Positions 28,430 to 37,077 of a stretch of DNA of 64,000 nt are shown in pieces. The notes under the pieces were generated by a model. The model ran no database searches. It was not told the origin of the DNA and was given only the letters and a program-made list of their open reading frames with translations. This DNA is from Peteryoungia desertarenae (lineage in GTDB: Bacteria > Pseudomonadota > Alphaproteobacteria > Rhizobiales > Rhizobiaceae). The stretch is taken from positions 62,001 to 126,000 of the forward strand of contig NZ_CP058351.1 in NCBI RefSeq assembly GCF_005860795.2. The letters run 5' to 3'. The position numbers and the translations under genes were made by a program. How positions within the stretch are numbered: the first letter of the stretch is position 1; each line of letters begins with the position of its first letter.

Positions 28430-29647
28430 CTAGCTGGCGGACATCAGACCCTCCCGATTGTGCCCTTTCAATAAGGCCATGAGCATCGGGCCAACCGAAA
28501 ACTCGTCGATTTCGGCACGTCTGCTCAGATCCTGCAGATATGCGCCAGGCGATGCTATCACGGCTGCCCGGGCGAGAATGGCTGCCATGGTTATCGACGC
28601 ATTCTCCCGGCCCATCACCTCGCAGGCACGCTGAAACGTGGCTGGTGCAATGCCCATCATCGATCGCACCACAATTGCGGCCCTTGTGAGATCCTCCCAG
28701 CTTTTAATTGCTCCCATGGGTCCATAGTCAGCGATCTCGGGGCATGCCCGCAAGACAAGGCTCAATGGATAGTTTCGGATCGTCTGCTGCTGTTTTGAAC
28801 GCTTGTTTTCTGCATTTGGGTTCGGGTTCGAAGGCAAATGCTCTTCAAGTTCAGTTATGGATTCGGTTTTTGAATTCTGTATGTGGCGTTCATTTTGAAC
28901 ATGATTGGCAACCGGTTCTGACGAAAAATGCGTTTCTGTCAGGACTTTAACCACTCCGTCACGCAAGCACTCCAGTTCTGTGAGCGCTTTGGCTAGCTCC
29001 TCCAGAGAGGGTGACCTGGGAAGTTGGTCCAGTACGGCCTGCAAGTGGTCTTCAACCAGGTGCCACTCGCCCTTGACGCCTTCCAGGCGGACCGCCGAAA
29101 GCAGTTTGCGCAGGTCACGACGGCAGATGCTCAGCCGTTCCTTTGTCTTGAGGAAGTGTCTGCGCTCCTCGACCACCTGCTGCGCGAGATGTGCCAGCTC
29201 ATCGGAGCGTGCCAATAGCGGTGCCAGGCTGAAGCCGTAGGCATCCTCTATTTCTCCCCACTTGTTCTTGTGGGCATAGCGCTTGCCGTTGGGACTGTCC
29301 TTTCGAAGGATCAGACCGGCCTCAACGAGTGACCCGAGATGACGTCGCAAGGTCGTACCGGCGATCCCGTGGGCACGCAAAGACAGCTGGGCATTGGATG
29401 GAAAGACGACGAGCCCGTGTTCCACAGCAAGTTCATTATGCGGATAAAACGTCAGCAAGGCATCAAGGACGGCGAGCGCACGATCCTGCAGTCCGAGTTT
29501 GTTTCTTGCTTCACTGACATCCCGGAATACTTTCCACTTTCCGATGGTCTTGCCCTCGGGCAAGGCCGCAGCTTTGAGCTGACCTTTCACCAAGGCAAGC
29601 GTCATTGTCCGCCGCCCAAAGGGCGTCGTTACATTTCCTGTTGGCAT
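28430..29647 (-). CDS. repC: Plasmid replication initiator RepC
   Basis: This 405-residue RepC is the initiator of repABC replicons. Landmarks are the N-terminal winged helices (DRALAVLDALLTFYPHNELAVEHGLVVFPSN, LSLRAHGIAGTTLRRHLGSLVEAGLI, RKDSPNGKRYA) and the C-terminal domain (YPLSLVLRACPEIADYGPMG). The origin of repABC plasmids lies inside repC; here the coding region at about 28780-28910 is visibly AT-rich relative to its surroundings. It is the last gene of repA-repB-repC, all on the minus strand. Confidence 0.95.
   Translation of the reverse strand: MPTGNVTTPFGRRTMTLALVKGQLKAAALPEGKTIGKWKVFRDVSEARNKLGLQDRALAVLDALLTFYPHNELAVEHGLVVFPSNAQLSLRAHGIAGTTLRRHLGSLVEAGLILRKDSPNGKRYAHKNKWGEIEDAYGFSLAPLLARSDELAHLAQQVVEERRHFLKTKERLSICRRDLRKLLSAVRLEGVKGEWHLVEDHLQAVLDQLPRSPSLEELAKALTELECLRDGVVKVLTETHFSSEPVANHVQNERHIQNSKTESITELEEHLPSNPNPNAENKRSKQQQTIRNYPLSLVLRACPEIADYGPMGAIKSWEDLTRAAIVVRSMMGIAPATFQRACEVMGRENASITMAAILARAAVIASPGAYLQDLSRRAEIDEFSVGPMLMALLKGHNREGLMSAS
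28780..28910. other. Probable oriV: AT-rich segment inside repC
   Basis: This stretch contains repeated TTTTGAA/TTCAAG words and is much richer in A+T than the flanking repC sequence. In characterised repABC plasmids the origin is an AT-rich region within repC, so this is the likely site. The exact limits are inferred. Confidence 0.55.
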
Positions 29648-29706
29648 TTTTCAGTCACCTTTCGACAGGCAATGAAAAAGTGTCCACCAAAGCGGTGCCA
29701 AGACTC

Positions 29707-29735
29707 TTGACTGTGATTCCAGGAAATGCGATTCT
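29707..29735 (+). promoter_or_regulatory. Promoter of the counter-transcribed RNA
   Basis: TTGACT (29707-29712), 17 bases, then GATTCT (29730-29735) on the plus strand, opposite to repABC. Its predicted start near 29742 gives a transcript ending at the terminator at 29793. Confidence 0.6.
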
Positions 29736-29741
29736 CAAACT

Positions 29742-29793
29742 GCTACGATATGAGGAAGGCTTCCGGGACGGCTACGTTTTGGGGGCCTTTTTC
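29742..29793 (+). ncRNA. repABC counter-transcribed RNA (incA-type ctRNA)
   Basis: This predicted antisense RNA of about 50 nt is encoded in the repB-repC gap, opposite to the operon. It is bounded by a TTGACT-N17-GATTCT promoter and an intrinsic terminator whose arms are 29756-29764 and 29781-29789, followed by TTTTTC. In repABC plasmids such an RNA base-pairs with the repC leader to lower RepC synthesis and causes incompatibility. Position, size and terminator all match that role; the exact 5' end is inferred. Confidence 0.75.
29756..29793 (+). terminator. Intrinsic terminator of the ctRNA
   Basis: A 9-bp stem (AAGGCTTCC with GGGGGCCTT, two G-U pairs) is followed by a short T-run on the plus strand. 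Confidence 0.7.
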
Positions 29794-29801
29794 TTTTGCG
29801 G

Positions 29802-30788
29802 TTAGTCTCCTTGAGATTTGACGGATTTCAGAAACTCTTCATGCAGCTTTTCGAGGTTCTCGGCGATGAAGCGCCCGAACCGAACAGCGTCTCTTGACTT
29901 CAGCGATATCGAATAGCTTTTGCCGGCACCTTTGAACTCAGCGGTCACCTTTGCATCCGCTGATGCCCATTCCCCAACAGGATTCGCCTTCTTTGCCGGA
30001 CGTTTGGCCTTCTTGATCTCGGACAGTATCAGGTCGAACCGCGCCTCCGAAGAGAGGGATGCGAAGCCATCGGACAAGATCAACTGTTCAGACAAAGCGA
30101 GTGCTGTCGGATGCTCAATCTGCTGAGCCAGATCAAGCCAGCGGTCACGTCCGATGCCCTTGGCTGAACCAATGGCGGCAATGACGTTCTGCGGTACCCG
30201 GCTGGTGACGGACAGCATGCGCGTCAGCATCGGCGGATCGACCGATAGCGCCACCTGAATGATGCGGCGATCATGCCCCAGATTGGTCAGGTTCTGCGCA
30301 AAAGTGGCTCGCTCGATGAAAGAGAGGTTTTCCCGGGCGGAATTTTCCTGACCCTGGGCAATGACATGGTCGATATCCGACACGCCTTTGACCACCGCCT
30401 TGACCGGACGCTCAAGAAGCTTGGCGGCGCGGACACGGCGGTGACCAAAGACAATCTGATAACGACCCTCGGACGTCGGGTGAGGGCGAACGAGAACCGG
30501 GGTGTCCTGTCCGCGTTCCCGGATCGCCTCGACCAATTCCTGGAAAGCCGCCTCATCTTCGCCCATGCGATCCGAGACGAAGGACGAATCAAGAAGCGCC
30601 GGATCCAGTTCGACGACGGCTTCGCCGGCTATCGACTGCTCCGCAAGAGCAGCCTTCTCGGCGAGCTCACTCAGCGAGTTGATCATCGAGCGGGAAGCTC
30701 CGCGGGTGGCATAGCCCGGTGTCGTCTTCCTCTCGGGGGCAGGGCTCTGACTGGCCGTTATGTTTGCAAAAATGTCCTTGCGGGCCAT
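29802..30788 (-). CDS. repB: Plasmid partitioning protein RepB (ParB family)
   Basis: This 328-residue ParB-like protein begins MARKDIFANI, typical of RepB. It contains the ParB N-terminal box (VRPHPTSEGRYQIVFGHRRVRAAKLL), the arginine-rich patch ENSARENLSFIERATFA, and a helix-turn-helix around RIIQVALSVDPPMLTRMLSV. It binds parS sites and partners RepA in segregation. The gene lies 70 bp after repA and 154 bp before repC; the second gap holds the ctRNA. Confidence 0.95.
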   Translation of the reverse strand: MARKDIFANITASQSPAPERKTTPGYATRGASRSMINSLSELAEKAALAEQSIAGEAVVELDPALLDSSFVSDRMGEDEAAFQELVEAIRERGQDTPVLVRPHPTSEGRYQIVFGHRRVRAAKLLERPVKAVVKGVSDIDHVIAQGQENSARENLSFIERATFAQNLTNLGHDRRIIQVALSVDPPMLTRMLSVTSRVPQNVIAAIGSAKGIGRDRWLDLAQQIEHPTALALSEQLILSDGFASLSSEARFDLILSEIKKAKRPAKKANPVGEWASADAKVTAEFKGAGKSYSISLKSRDAVRFGRFIAENLEKLHEEFLKSVKSQGD

Positions 30789-30858
30789 CTATCTGTCTCC
30801 AATGCTCTTCAAATACCTGTATTCATTGGGAAAAACGGTGATCTGTACGGCTGACAAT

Positions 30859-32049
30859 TCATCCCGCATTGCGACGACCCCAGGACATGTTGATCAGGTC
30901 CACCACTTCGGAATTCACGGCATCCATGGCCTCGCGGGCGCGATCATAGGTGGAGGCGGTGAACTGCGAACGCTCCACCTCGTAAAGTGTCTGCTTGGTC
31001 AGGCCCGCATCCGACACGGCAGTGGACTTGACCATGTGGCTCTTCATCATCTGCTGGGCGAACATCGACTGCATGAAGCCGACCATCTGCTGCTGGGGGA
31101 TGTCCATCGGCTCATAGCGCGTGATCAGGTATCGGAACCAGTCGAGTGAGACATTCACGCCGGCTCCCTCGACGCTCTTCAGGATGTCTCCCAGCATCAA
31201 CAGGAACTGCGACATGGACATGATGTCGAGCATCTGCGGGTGAACCGTAATCAGCACCGAGGTGGCTGCCGTCAGCGCGGTCAGCGTCAGGTAGCCGAGC
31301 TGGGGAGGGCAGTCCAGCACGACGACGTCATAACGATCATCCACTTCGTTGAGTGCTGCCCCAATGCGGGTGTAAAACAGCTTGCCCTCGGCCGTGTCCT
31401 TGCGCTGCATCGCAAGCGGCGTTTCATACTCATATTCTTGCAGCTCAAGATTGGCCGGAATCACATCCAGATTCGGAAAATTCGTGGGCTCGATGATTTC
31501 CGTGATCGAGCGACGTCCTTCGTCATAACGGATCGCTTCGTAAAAGGACGGTTTCTCATCCAGTTCTGGCTGGATCCCATAAAGCGCCGTCAAGGAGGCC
31601 TGTGGGTCGAGGTCGGCGGCCAGCACCCGATATCCGCGAAGGGCGAGGTATTGCGCCAGATGGGCTGCAGACGTCGTCTTGCCCGAGCCGCCCTTGAAAT
31701 TGACGACTGCGATAACCTGCAGCTTGTCGCCGTCCTTGCGGTGGGGAACGCGGTCCAGCAAGGCGCGCAATTCATTGATCTGGGACGCGCTGTAATACCG
31801 TCGCCCGGTGGCTGTCACACTGGGCTCAACGCCCTTGCCTTGCAGATGAAGTTTCTTCAAATAGCTCTGGGAGACACCAATGAAATCGGCGACCTCAGCC
31901 AGCGAGAACTGCCTCAAGGTCTTCTGGGCGTTCGGCGGGAACTTTTCGATCCGCAACATGTCGAGTTTCGACGAGATCTCGCTACCTTGTTCAAGGATAA
32001 TGTCAGCGAAACTCGTTACAGATTCCGAAACTGCTCTTTTCACGTTCAT
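30859..32049 (-). CDS. repA: Plasmid partitioning ATPase RepA (ParA family)
   Basis: This is a 396-residue ParA-type ATPase with an N-terminal DNA-binding region (FSLAEVADFIGVSQSYLKKLHLQGKG). It has the deviant Walker A FKGGSGKT at residues 118-125, the A' motif DLDPQAS at 146-152 and the Walker B region VVVLDCPPQLG. RepA drives partition and, with ADP, represses the repABC promoter. A CGATAAT-N6-ATTATCG inverted repeat lies 33 bp upstream of the start and fits an autoregulatory operator. Confidence 0.95.
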   Translation of the reverse strand: MNVKRAVSESVTSFADIILEQGSEISSKLDMLRIEKFPPNAQKTLRQFSLAEVADFIGVSQSYLKKLHLQGKGVEPSVTATGRRYYSASQINELRALLDRVPHRKDGDKLQVIAVVNFKGGSGKTTSAAHLAQYLALRGYRVLAADLDPQASLTALYGIQPELDEKPSFYEAIRYDEGRRSITEIIEPTNFPNLDVIPANLELQEYEYETPLAMQRKDTAEGKLFYTRIGAALNEVDDRYDVVVLDCPPQLGYLTLTALTAATSVLITVHPQMLDIMSMSQFLLMLGDILKSVEGAGVNVSLDWFRYLITRYEPMDIPQQQMVGFMQSMFAQQMMKSHMVKSTAVSDAGLTKQTLYEVERSQFTASTYDRAREAMDAVNSEVVDLINMSWGRRNAG

Positions 32050-32081
32050 TTTTCGAGAGGCCCTTTGTAACGATATTCTTC

Positions 32082-32101
32082 CGATAATGGCGGAATTATC
32101 G
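32082..32101. promoter_or_regulatory. Candidate RepA operator upstream of repA
   Basis: The inverted repeat CGATAAT-GGCGGA-ATTATCG is centred about 43 bp before the repA start, where repABC autoregulation occurs in related plasmids. Confidence 0.55.
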
Positions 32102-32294
32102 TGACTGTTATCCGATTCCCTCGTCTTGGCAAGGAAAATAGAGTTAACAGCTTATGAAGAGACAGACTCGGGTATAGGTGCTAAGGACCAAGGATTGCCA
32201 ATCCTGGCGGTCGGGCGATAAAGACCGGCTGGCCCGCCAATCCTCAAGCTGCGAATTTCCCCCTCAGGCCACTTCTTGTAGATTTCTTGTAAAG

Positions 32295-34145
32295 ATGCCT
32301 CCAACCACCGATCATCTATTCGAGCCGCGCGAGCCCCTTGAGGTCCTCAAGAGAGTCTACGGCTATCCGGCCTTTCGGGGCCGCCAGGCGGAAGTGGTCA
32401 GTCACGTCATGTCGGGCGGTGATGCGGTCGTCCTGTTTCCAACAGGTGCCGGCAAATCCCTTTGCTTCCAGATCCCGGCCTTGTGCCGCAAGGGGCTGGG
32501 CATCGTGATATCGCCCCTGATCGCCTTGATGCGTGATCAGGTGGAGGCATTGAAGCAGGCCGGGGTGAGGGCTGCCGCGTTGAATTCGTCGCTGACCCGC
32601 GAAGAATATCTCGATGTAAAGTCTGCCGTCAGCAGAGGCGGGCTTGATCTGCTCTATGTGACACCTGAGAGAATCATGCGACCTGAATTTCGCGATTTTG
32701 TCGGGCAAAGCCCCATTGCGCTGTTTGCAATCGACGAAGCCCATTGTGTGTCACAATGGGGACATGATTTCCGGCCCGAATACCGGGAACTGGGACGCCT
32801 GGCGGAGCTTTTCCCCTCAGTACCGCGAATGGCGCTGACGGCGACGGCTGATCCTCATACCCGCGAAGATATCGTCGAGCGGCTTCATCTTCGACAAGCC
32901 AGGGTCTTCACGACATCCTTCGACCGTCCCAACATCGCCTATGAGATTGTGGAACGCGATCAGCCCCGGCAGCAACTGCTTCGCTTCCTGTCGCGTCACG
33001 AGGGCTCGAGCGGCATTGTCTATTGCCTCTCGCGCAACAAGGTCGAGGATAGTGCGGCATGGCTGAATGATCAGGGCATTCGCGCCCTGGGTTACCATGC
33101 AGGCATGGACAGGGCGCAGCGGGACGCCGCGCAGGATGCCTTCCTGAGAGAAGAGGGGCTCTGTCTTGTCGCGACGGTTGCGTTTGGTATGGGGATCGAC
33201 AAGCCGAATGTCCGCTATGTTGCGCATCTGGACCTGCCTGGTTCCGTCGAGGCCTATTATCAGGAGACGGGCAGGGCAGGGCGTGATGGTCTCCCGTCGG
33301 AAGCCTGGATGGCCTATGGCATGGCAGATGTTATCCAGCGCGGTCGGATGATCGACGAAAGTTCGGCGGGCGAAGATATCAAACGGATCGAGCGCTCGAA
33401 ACTGAATGCCCTGCTTGCCATCTGCGAAACGGCTGGATGCCGCCGACAGGCGATCCTGGCACATTTTGGTGAGGCTCACAGCGGTCATTGCGGCAACTGT
33501 GATACCTGTCTCAAGCCGGTGGAAACCTGGGATGGCACCGAGGCTGCCATCAAGGCGCTGGCGGCTGTCTATCGAACTGGTGAGCGATTCGGTGTCGGCC
33601 ATCTGATCGACGTGCTGACTGGCGAGGAAAATGAAAAGACCTTGCGGTTTGGTCACGTCGATATGCCGGTCTTTGGCGCAGGCCGGGATATTGCGGCCAG
33701 AACCTGGCAATCTGTCTATCGACAGCTTCTGGCAGCCGGGCTCGTCAGGGTGGATCACGGCGCTTTCGGAGCGTTGCAGCTCGATCCATCGGCAAAAGCG
33801 GTTTTCCGCCGCGAGCGGCAGGTGCGTTTCCGTCAGAATCGCCCGAAAGCAGGAAAGAGGCGTGTTTCTGGAACCGCCTCCTCGACTCTCGCCAAACTGG
33901 ACCTCGGCTCTGAGGAGCTTCAGTTGTTCGAGCGCTTGCGCAGCGCGCGGACAAGCCTGGCAAGAGAGCATTCCGTACCGCCCTATGTCATCTTTCCGGA
34001 CACGACACTGATTGGCTTCGTGAGACAGCGGCCGCAGAGCCTGGATGAAGTGCTGGAAGTGACCGGAGTTGGTCGCTCAAGGCTTGATCGATACGGAGCG
34101 ACCTTTTTGCAGATCTTGCTTTCCCGTCCCGGTGAGCAGAGTTGA
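32295..34145 (+). CDS. recQ: ATP-dependent DNA helicase RecQ
   Basis: This 616-residue RecQ helicase has motif 0 at [10 protein letters not shown], Walker [10 protein letters not shown] near residue 50, the DEAH box in [23 protein letters not shown] with the aromatic-rich loop, and motif [18 protein letters not shown] zinc-binding cysteine set ([20 protein letters not shown]), a winged helix and a C-terminal HRDC domain ending [17 protein letters not shown] follow. The ATG at 32295 follows a weak site; an upstream in-frame start adds 39 unlikely residues. It is divergent from repA. Chromosomes usually carry recQ, so this is probably an extra copy. Confidence 0.9.
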   Translation: MPPTTDHLFEPREPLEVLKRVYGYPAFRGRQAEVVSHVMSGGDAVVLFPTGAGKSLCFQIPALCRKGLGIVISPLIALMRDQVEALKQAGVRAAALNSSLTREEYLDVKSAVSRGGLDLLYVTPERIMRPEFRDFVGQSPIALFAIDEAHCVSQWGHDFRPEYRELGRLAELFPSVPRMALTATADPHTREDIVERLHLRQARVFTTSFDRPNIAYEIVERDQPRQQLLRFLSRHEGSSGIVYCLSRNKVEDSAAWLNDQGIRALGYHAGMDRAQRDAAQDAFLREEGLCLVATVAFGMGIDKPNVRYVAHLDLPGSVEAYYQETGRAGRDGLPSEAWMAYGMADVIQRGRMIDESSAGEDIKRIERSKLNALLAICETAGCRRQAILAHFGEAHSGHCGNCDTCLKPVETWDGTEAAIKALAAVYRTGERFGVGHLIDVLTGEENEKTLRFGHVDMPVFGAGRDIAARTWQSVYRQLLAAGLVRVDHGAFGALQLDPSAKAVFRRERQVRFRQNRPKAGKRRVSGTASSTLAKLDLGSEELQLFERLRSARTSLAREHSVPPYVIFPDTTLIGFVRQRPQSLDEVLEVTGVGRSRLDRYGATFLQILLSRPGEQS

Positions 34146-34231
34146 TGCTGCTCTGCATCAAATGCATAGCTGCACTGCAACATCAATCATTCTCAACCAT
34201 GGGCCGTTGATGTATTTCTTTATTCATCAAA

Positions 34232-34383
34232 GCGCTGCATCTCCTCCCGCGGCGCCGAGAACGCAGAAAGCCTTACTCCTCCTCCCAAAGGCCTTCTGTA
34301 CGAGCAGCAGCTATCCTCCTCCCGCTGCTGCTTACATATGATCAAGAGCCTGTCGCACCTCCTCCCGCGACAGGCTCTTTTCG
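34232..34383 (+). ncRNA. Tandem CCTCCTCCC-loop small RNA (cuckoo/alpha-r14-like), four stem-loops
   Basis: Four consecutive hairpins each present an anti-Shine-Dalgarno motif in the loop. (1) Arms 34232-34238/34249-34255, loop with CTCCTCCC. (2) Arms 34266-34274/34288-34296, loop with CTCCTCCTCCC. (3) Perfect 9-bp arms 34303-34311/34324-34332, loop with CCTCCTCCC. (4) Perfect 13-bp arms 34344-34356/34367-34379, loop with CCTCCTCCC, followed by TTTT as a terminator. Different stems with the same loop indicate selection for structure plus motif. Alphaproteobacterial cuckoo RNAs and CcsR RNAs share this design. Strand is set by the terminator T-run and the motif sense. The promoter and 5' end are unknown. 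Confidence 0.82.
34344..34383 (+). terminator. Intrinsic terminator formed by the fourth hairpin
   Basis: A perfect 13-bp stem (AAGAGCCTGTCGC / GCGACAGGCTCTT) with the CCTCCTCCC loop precedes TTTTCG. It ends the small RNA transcript and separates it from the LysM gene. Confidence 0.8.
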
Positions 34384-34433
34384 TTTGTGGCTGCAGCCAA
34401 TGCGGCGCATGGATTGCCCACACCTCATGGATT

Positions 34434-34459
34434 GGAACAACCCGCGCTCAGTCTGTGTT
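34434..34459 (+). promoter_or_regulatory. EcfG-like promoter upstream of the LysM gene (imperfect)
   Basis: GGAAC (34434-34438), 17 bases, then TGTT. It matches the rhizobial RpoE2/EcfG consensus GGAAC-N16-17-CGTT except for one base in the -10 element. The gene starts at 34483. Confidence 0.4.
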
Positions 34460-34482
34460 TCTGGTCTTCAGGAGGACTTCAC

Positions 34483-35160
34483 ATGACCCGATCGCTACCT
34501 GCGCTATCCATCTGCCTTTTGCTCGCTGGCCCGGTTGATGCCCAGTCTCCCTGTCAGGAGGTTGAGCAACGGGGCAGCGAGGAGACCCTTCTGCAACTGG
34601 CCGAGCGATGCGGTGTATCACTCGATCGCCTGTTGGACGCAAACAATGCGAATGATCTTGATGACTTGCGGACACGGGGTGAACTGGTCATTCCCCAGGA
34701 GCGCAGCGATGCAGACTGGCTTGATCGTGCTCGACAATCGGTTGTTGAGGCCGGAGAGCGGATTGGTGATGGAGCGACGGCCGCGGGTCGCAGCGCTTCG
34801 GATTATCTTCGTGATCAGCCTGATTTGAACGAAGACATCGTACGTTTTGGCGAACAACTCGGGCTTCCCGGTTTCGAGACGGGATCAGCACGTGGAGCCC
34901 AGCTGGATGTGCGTGGGGAGGAGGGGAGCCGGCTGACTGTTCAGGCTCGCGGACTTCCTGGCGATCAGGAGGTACGACTGGGCTGGCTGGATGAGAGCGT
35001 CTTCAAGCCGGTAGACGTGCTCAGAACAAGTCGCAGCGGCGAGATCAATTCCAGCCTGGAATGGCCGGAAGGCTTGCCGGCAGGAGAGGCGGTTACCTTT
35101 GTCCTTCAGACCGAGGATGGAAGATTGCGCCTTGCTGCTGACCCCGTCACACCGGACTAG
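34483..35160 (+). CDS. Periplasmic LysM-domain-like protein
   Basis: This 225-residue secreted protein has a signal peptide (MTRSLPALSICLLLAGPVDA, cleavage before QSPCQ). A LysM-like segment follows: EETLLQLAERCGVSLDRLLDANNANDLDDLRTRGELVIPQ. The rest is acidic and ends in a beta-rich domain (GLPGDQEVRLGWLDESVFKPVDVLRT). The ATG at 34483 follows a strong AGGAGGA site. LysM modules bind peptidoglycan, so a cell-envelope role is likely. An imperfect EcfG-type promoter lies upstream. Confidence 0.75.
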   Translation: MTRSLPALSICLLLAGPVDAQSPCQEVEQRGSEETLLQLAERCGVSLDRLLDANNANDLDDLRTRGELVIPQERSDADWLDRARQSVVEAGERIGDGATAAGRSASDYLRDQPDLNEDIVRFGEQLGLPGFETGSARGAQLDVRGEEGSRLTVQARGLPGDQEVRLGWLDESVFKPVDVLRTSRSGEINSSLEWPEGLPAGEAVTFVLQTEDGRLRLAADPVTPD

Positions 35161-35368
35161 CAGTCTTCATTTCTGACGAAGCCCGGTTTTTTAGTCGCAT
35201 GGCGCCTGATCCGATGATTCTTGGTGCATTTGACCTTCAGGGCCTCAATCAAGAAATTATCGGACGTTTTGTCGCTTCGACGGGCCGTGCGGTTCTGATG
35301 ACGTGTTTGGGCCGAAACCGCACACAACCAGTGTGATTCACAGCAGGCCATCTCTTGCCTCCTGCCAT

Positions 35369-35393
35369 GGAACCCAGCGCTGGACCTGACGTT
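35369..35393 (+). promoter_or_regulatory. EcfG/RpoE2 general stress promoter
   Basis: GGAAC (35369-35373), exactly 16 bases, then CGTT (35390-35393) matches the alphaproteobacterial EcfG consensus perfectly. The 24-residue membrane protein starts 28 bp downstream. Confidence 0.75.
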
Positions 35394-35420
35394 ATCCATG
35401 CGAAACCAAGGAGAGAGCAA

Positions 35421-35495
35421 ATGAACAGCATCATCTACATAGTCGGTCTTGTGGTCATCGTCATCGCAATCCTGTCCTTCCTGGGACTGAGCTGA
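35421..35495 (+). CDS. 24-residue single-helix membrane protein
   Basis: A 25-codon frame starts with ATG after the ribosome binding site AAGGAGAGAG. It encodes MNSIIYIVGLVV followed by a run of isoleucine, valine, alanine and leucine ending FLGLS, so nearly the whole peptide is one transmembrane helix. A perfect EcfG promoter lies just upstream, which supports real expression under general stress. Similar tiny hydrophobic proteins are known to me from rhizobia without an assigned function. Confidence 0.75.
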   Translation: MNSIIYIVGLVVIVIAILSFLGLS

Positions 35496-35548
35496 GCCGC
35501 AACCATGGACCGGGGCTGGCAAGGACCAGCCTCGTTCGCCTCCAGTCT

Positions 35549-36109
35549 TCAGGCGGCGCGCTGGTAGAATGCATGAAGCGTTGCGACCTCAACGCCCAAC
35601 AGGGTCAAGGAAGCATGTGCCGTCATGTGATGCTCGTCATGAAAGAAGAAGCGGTCGTTGAAACCGAGACGTGTTGAGGATCCGTCCTTCCCCGGTACGT
35701 CGCGTCGATACTTCCAGCAGAACAGGCTGTCGTTCTGTATTCCGCGCGCTGACCCGGCGATCCTGGTCTCAAAGCCTTGGTAATCTTTGCCGCTGCTCTT
35801 GATGATCTTCCAGGTCAGATCGTCCTGATGTCCGTCATCGAAGAAATAGGTCTCGTATAACTTGAGGGTCCGGCTGACCGGGTTCCACTCCCCTTCTGCC
35901 TGCAGCGTGAATCTGTTCTTCTCCCCGCCAAACCTCCCCAGCGTCAAACCCCAGCCCTGAAGGCGGCCGGAAAAGAATTCCTCCAGAAGGACGGACGAAC
36001 TTGGCGGATCCGATGGTACCACGGGTATCGCTTTCCTGATTGCGGCTGATCTCCGGTCAACGGGCAGCAAAGCCGGTGGTTCCCTCTCCCTTCCGATTGG
36101 CGCAGACAA
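35549..36109 (-). CDS. DUF3833 family protein
   Basis: This 186-residue protein resembles DUF3833: LLEEFFSGRLQGWGLTLGRFGGEKNRF, LKLYETYFFDDGHQDDLTWKI and a C-terminal WKYRRDV...FNDRFFFHDEH pattern. The frame opens at a TTG; the true start may lie inside the first 30 poorly conserved residues. Most members are lipoproteins or membrane-anchored, but no lipobox is visible here. The function is unknown. Confidence 0.65.
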   Translation of the reverse strand: MSAPIGREREPPALLPVDRRSAAIRKAIPVVPSDPPSSSVLLEEFFSGRLQGWGLTLGRFGGEKNRFTLQAEGEWNPVSRTLKLYETYFFDDGHQDDLTWKIIKSSGKDYQGFETRIAGSARGIQNDSLFCWKYRRDVPGKDGSSTRLGFNDRFFFHDEHHMTAHASLTLLGVEVATLHAFYQRAA

Positions 36110-36128
36110 TGTCAGCCGCCCTTATCAA

Positions 36129-36899
36129 TCACGGCAGTTCGGTAAGCCAGGTCAGGCCTTCCTGCGTGCCTCGGCATGGCCGGTATTCGCAGCCGACATA
36201 GCCCTTGTATCCGATGGCATCGATTTCCTCCAGGATCAGACGGTCGTTCAACTCACCTGTGAACGGTTCATTTCGATCGGGGACCGAGGCGATCTGGATG
36301 TGTCCGATCAGATGGGCATACTGCCTCAGTCCCATGATGACGTCGCCATGCAGGATCTGGCGATGATAGATGTCGAACTGAAGTTTCACATGGGCAGCGC
36401 CCACCGCTTCGATAAACTCTGCGGCCTGCTCGAAATTCTGCAAGAAGTAACCTGGCATATCACGACCGTTGATCGGTTCGATGGTGAGACCGATGCCATA
36501 TTCGCCGGTGCGTTCGGCTGCCAGCTTGAGGTTCTCGCGATAGGTGTCGATGGCCGATCGGTCGTTGGAGGGTGCAATTCCTGCCATCATGTGGAGGAGG
36601 GGGCTTCCGATGACTTGGGCATAGGAAAGCGCCTTGTCGAGCGAATCCCTGAAGTCACGCTTTCGCTCCGGCAGGGCAGCGAGACCGCGCTCGCCCAGGT
36701 GCCAGTCCCCTGGTGGCATGTTGAACAGGGCCTGTGAAAGATGGGAATGAAGAAGTTGGTCAGCAATGACTTCCGGCGGATGTTCATAGGGAAACAGATA
36801 CTCCACCGCTGAAAACCCGCAACTTGCAGCGGCCTCAAACCGGTGCAGAAACGGAACGTCATTGAACATCATGGTCAGATTGGCGGCGAATTTCGGCAT
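36129..36899 (-). CDS. otnI: Hydroxypyruvate isomerase / 2-oxo-tetronate isomerase (Hyi/OtnI)
   Basis: This 256-residue TIM-barrel isomerase begins MPKFAANLTMMFNDVPFLHRF. It has the family residues AVEYLFPYE, FNMPPGDWHLGERGLAALP, TIEPINGRDMPGYFL and LQFDIYHRQILHGD, including the metal-ligand glutamate and aspartate. The ATG at 36899 gives the usual N-terminus. Hyi converts hydroxypyruvate to tartronate semialdehyde; OtnI isomerises 2-oxo-tetronate phosphates downstream of DenD. A DenD-like gene exists at 18.9 kb, so OtnI is plausible. It is followed only by DUF3833 and so stands alone. Confidence 0.8.
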   Translation of the reverse strand: MPKFAANLTMMFNDVPFLHRFEAAASCGFSAVEYLFPYEHPPEVIADQLLHSHLSQALFNMPPGDWHLGERGLAALPERKRDFRDSLDKALSYAQVIGSPLLHMMAGIAPSNDRSAIDTYRENLKLAAERTGEYGIGLTIEPINGRDMPGYFLQNFEQAAEFIEAVGAAHVKLQFDIYHRQILHGDVIMGLRQYAHLIGHIQIASVPDRNEPFTGELNDRLILEEIDAIGYKGYVGCEYRPCRGTQEGLTWLTELP

Positions 36900-37077
36900 C
36901 GATACCTGAAGGGGCTGGAGGCTGGTTCTGTTGCCCGGTCGTTCCGGCAGCTTTGCCATCATCCCGCGGGGAGGAAACCACTGCAAGTCCCGACGTCGCA
37001 CAAATGGCAGTCAGAACCGAACTCATCTTCCGCTACATAGGACCGGAAGAAACCGGTCCGGCTGGACATCTGACAGG

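Noticed and set aside
32141..32157. GTTAACAGCTTATGAA as a parS site
   Set aside because: Only the left half matches the repABC parS pattern; the right half lacks AAC, so it was not called.
34142..34161. TTGATG/CATCAA hairpin after recQ as a terminator
   Set aside because: Six-base arms and no T-run; too weak to call.
35157..35522. Minus-strand frame of 121 codons
   Set aside because: It runs antisense to the EcfG promoter and the 24-residue peptide and resembles no family; the plus-strand signals are better.
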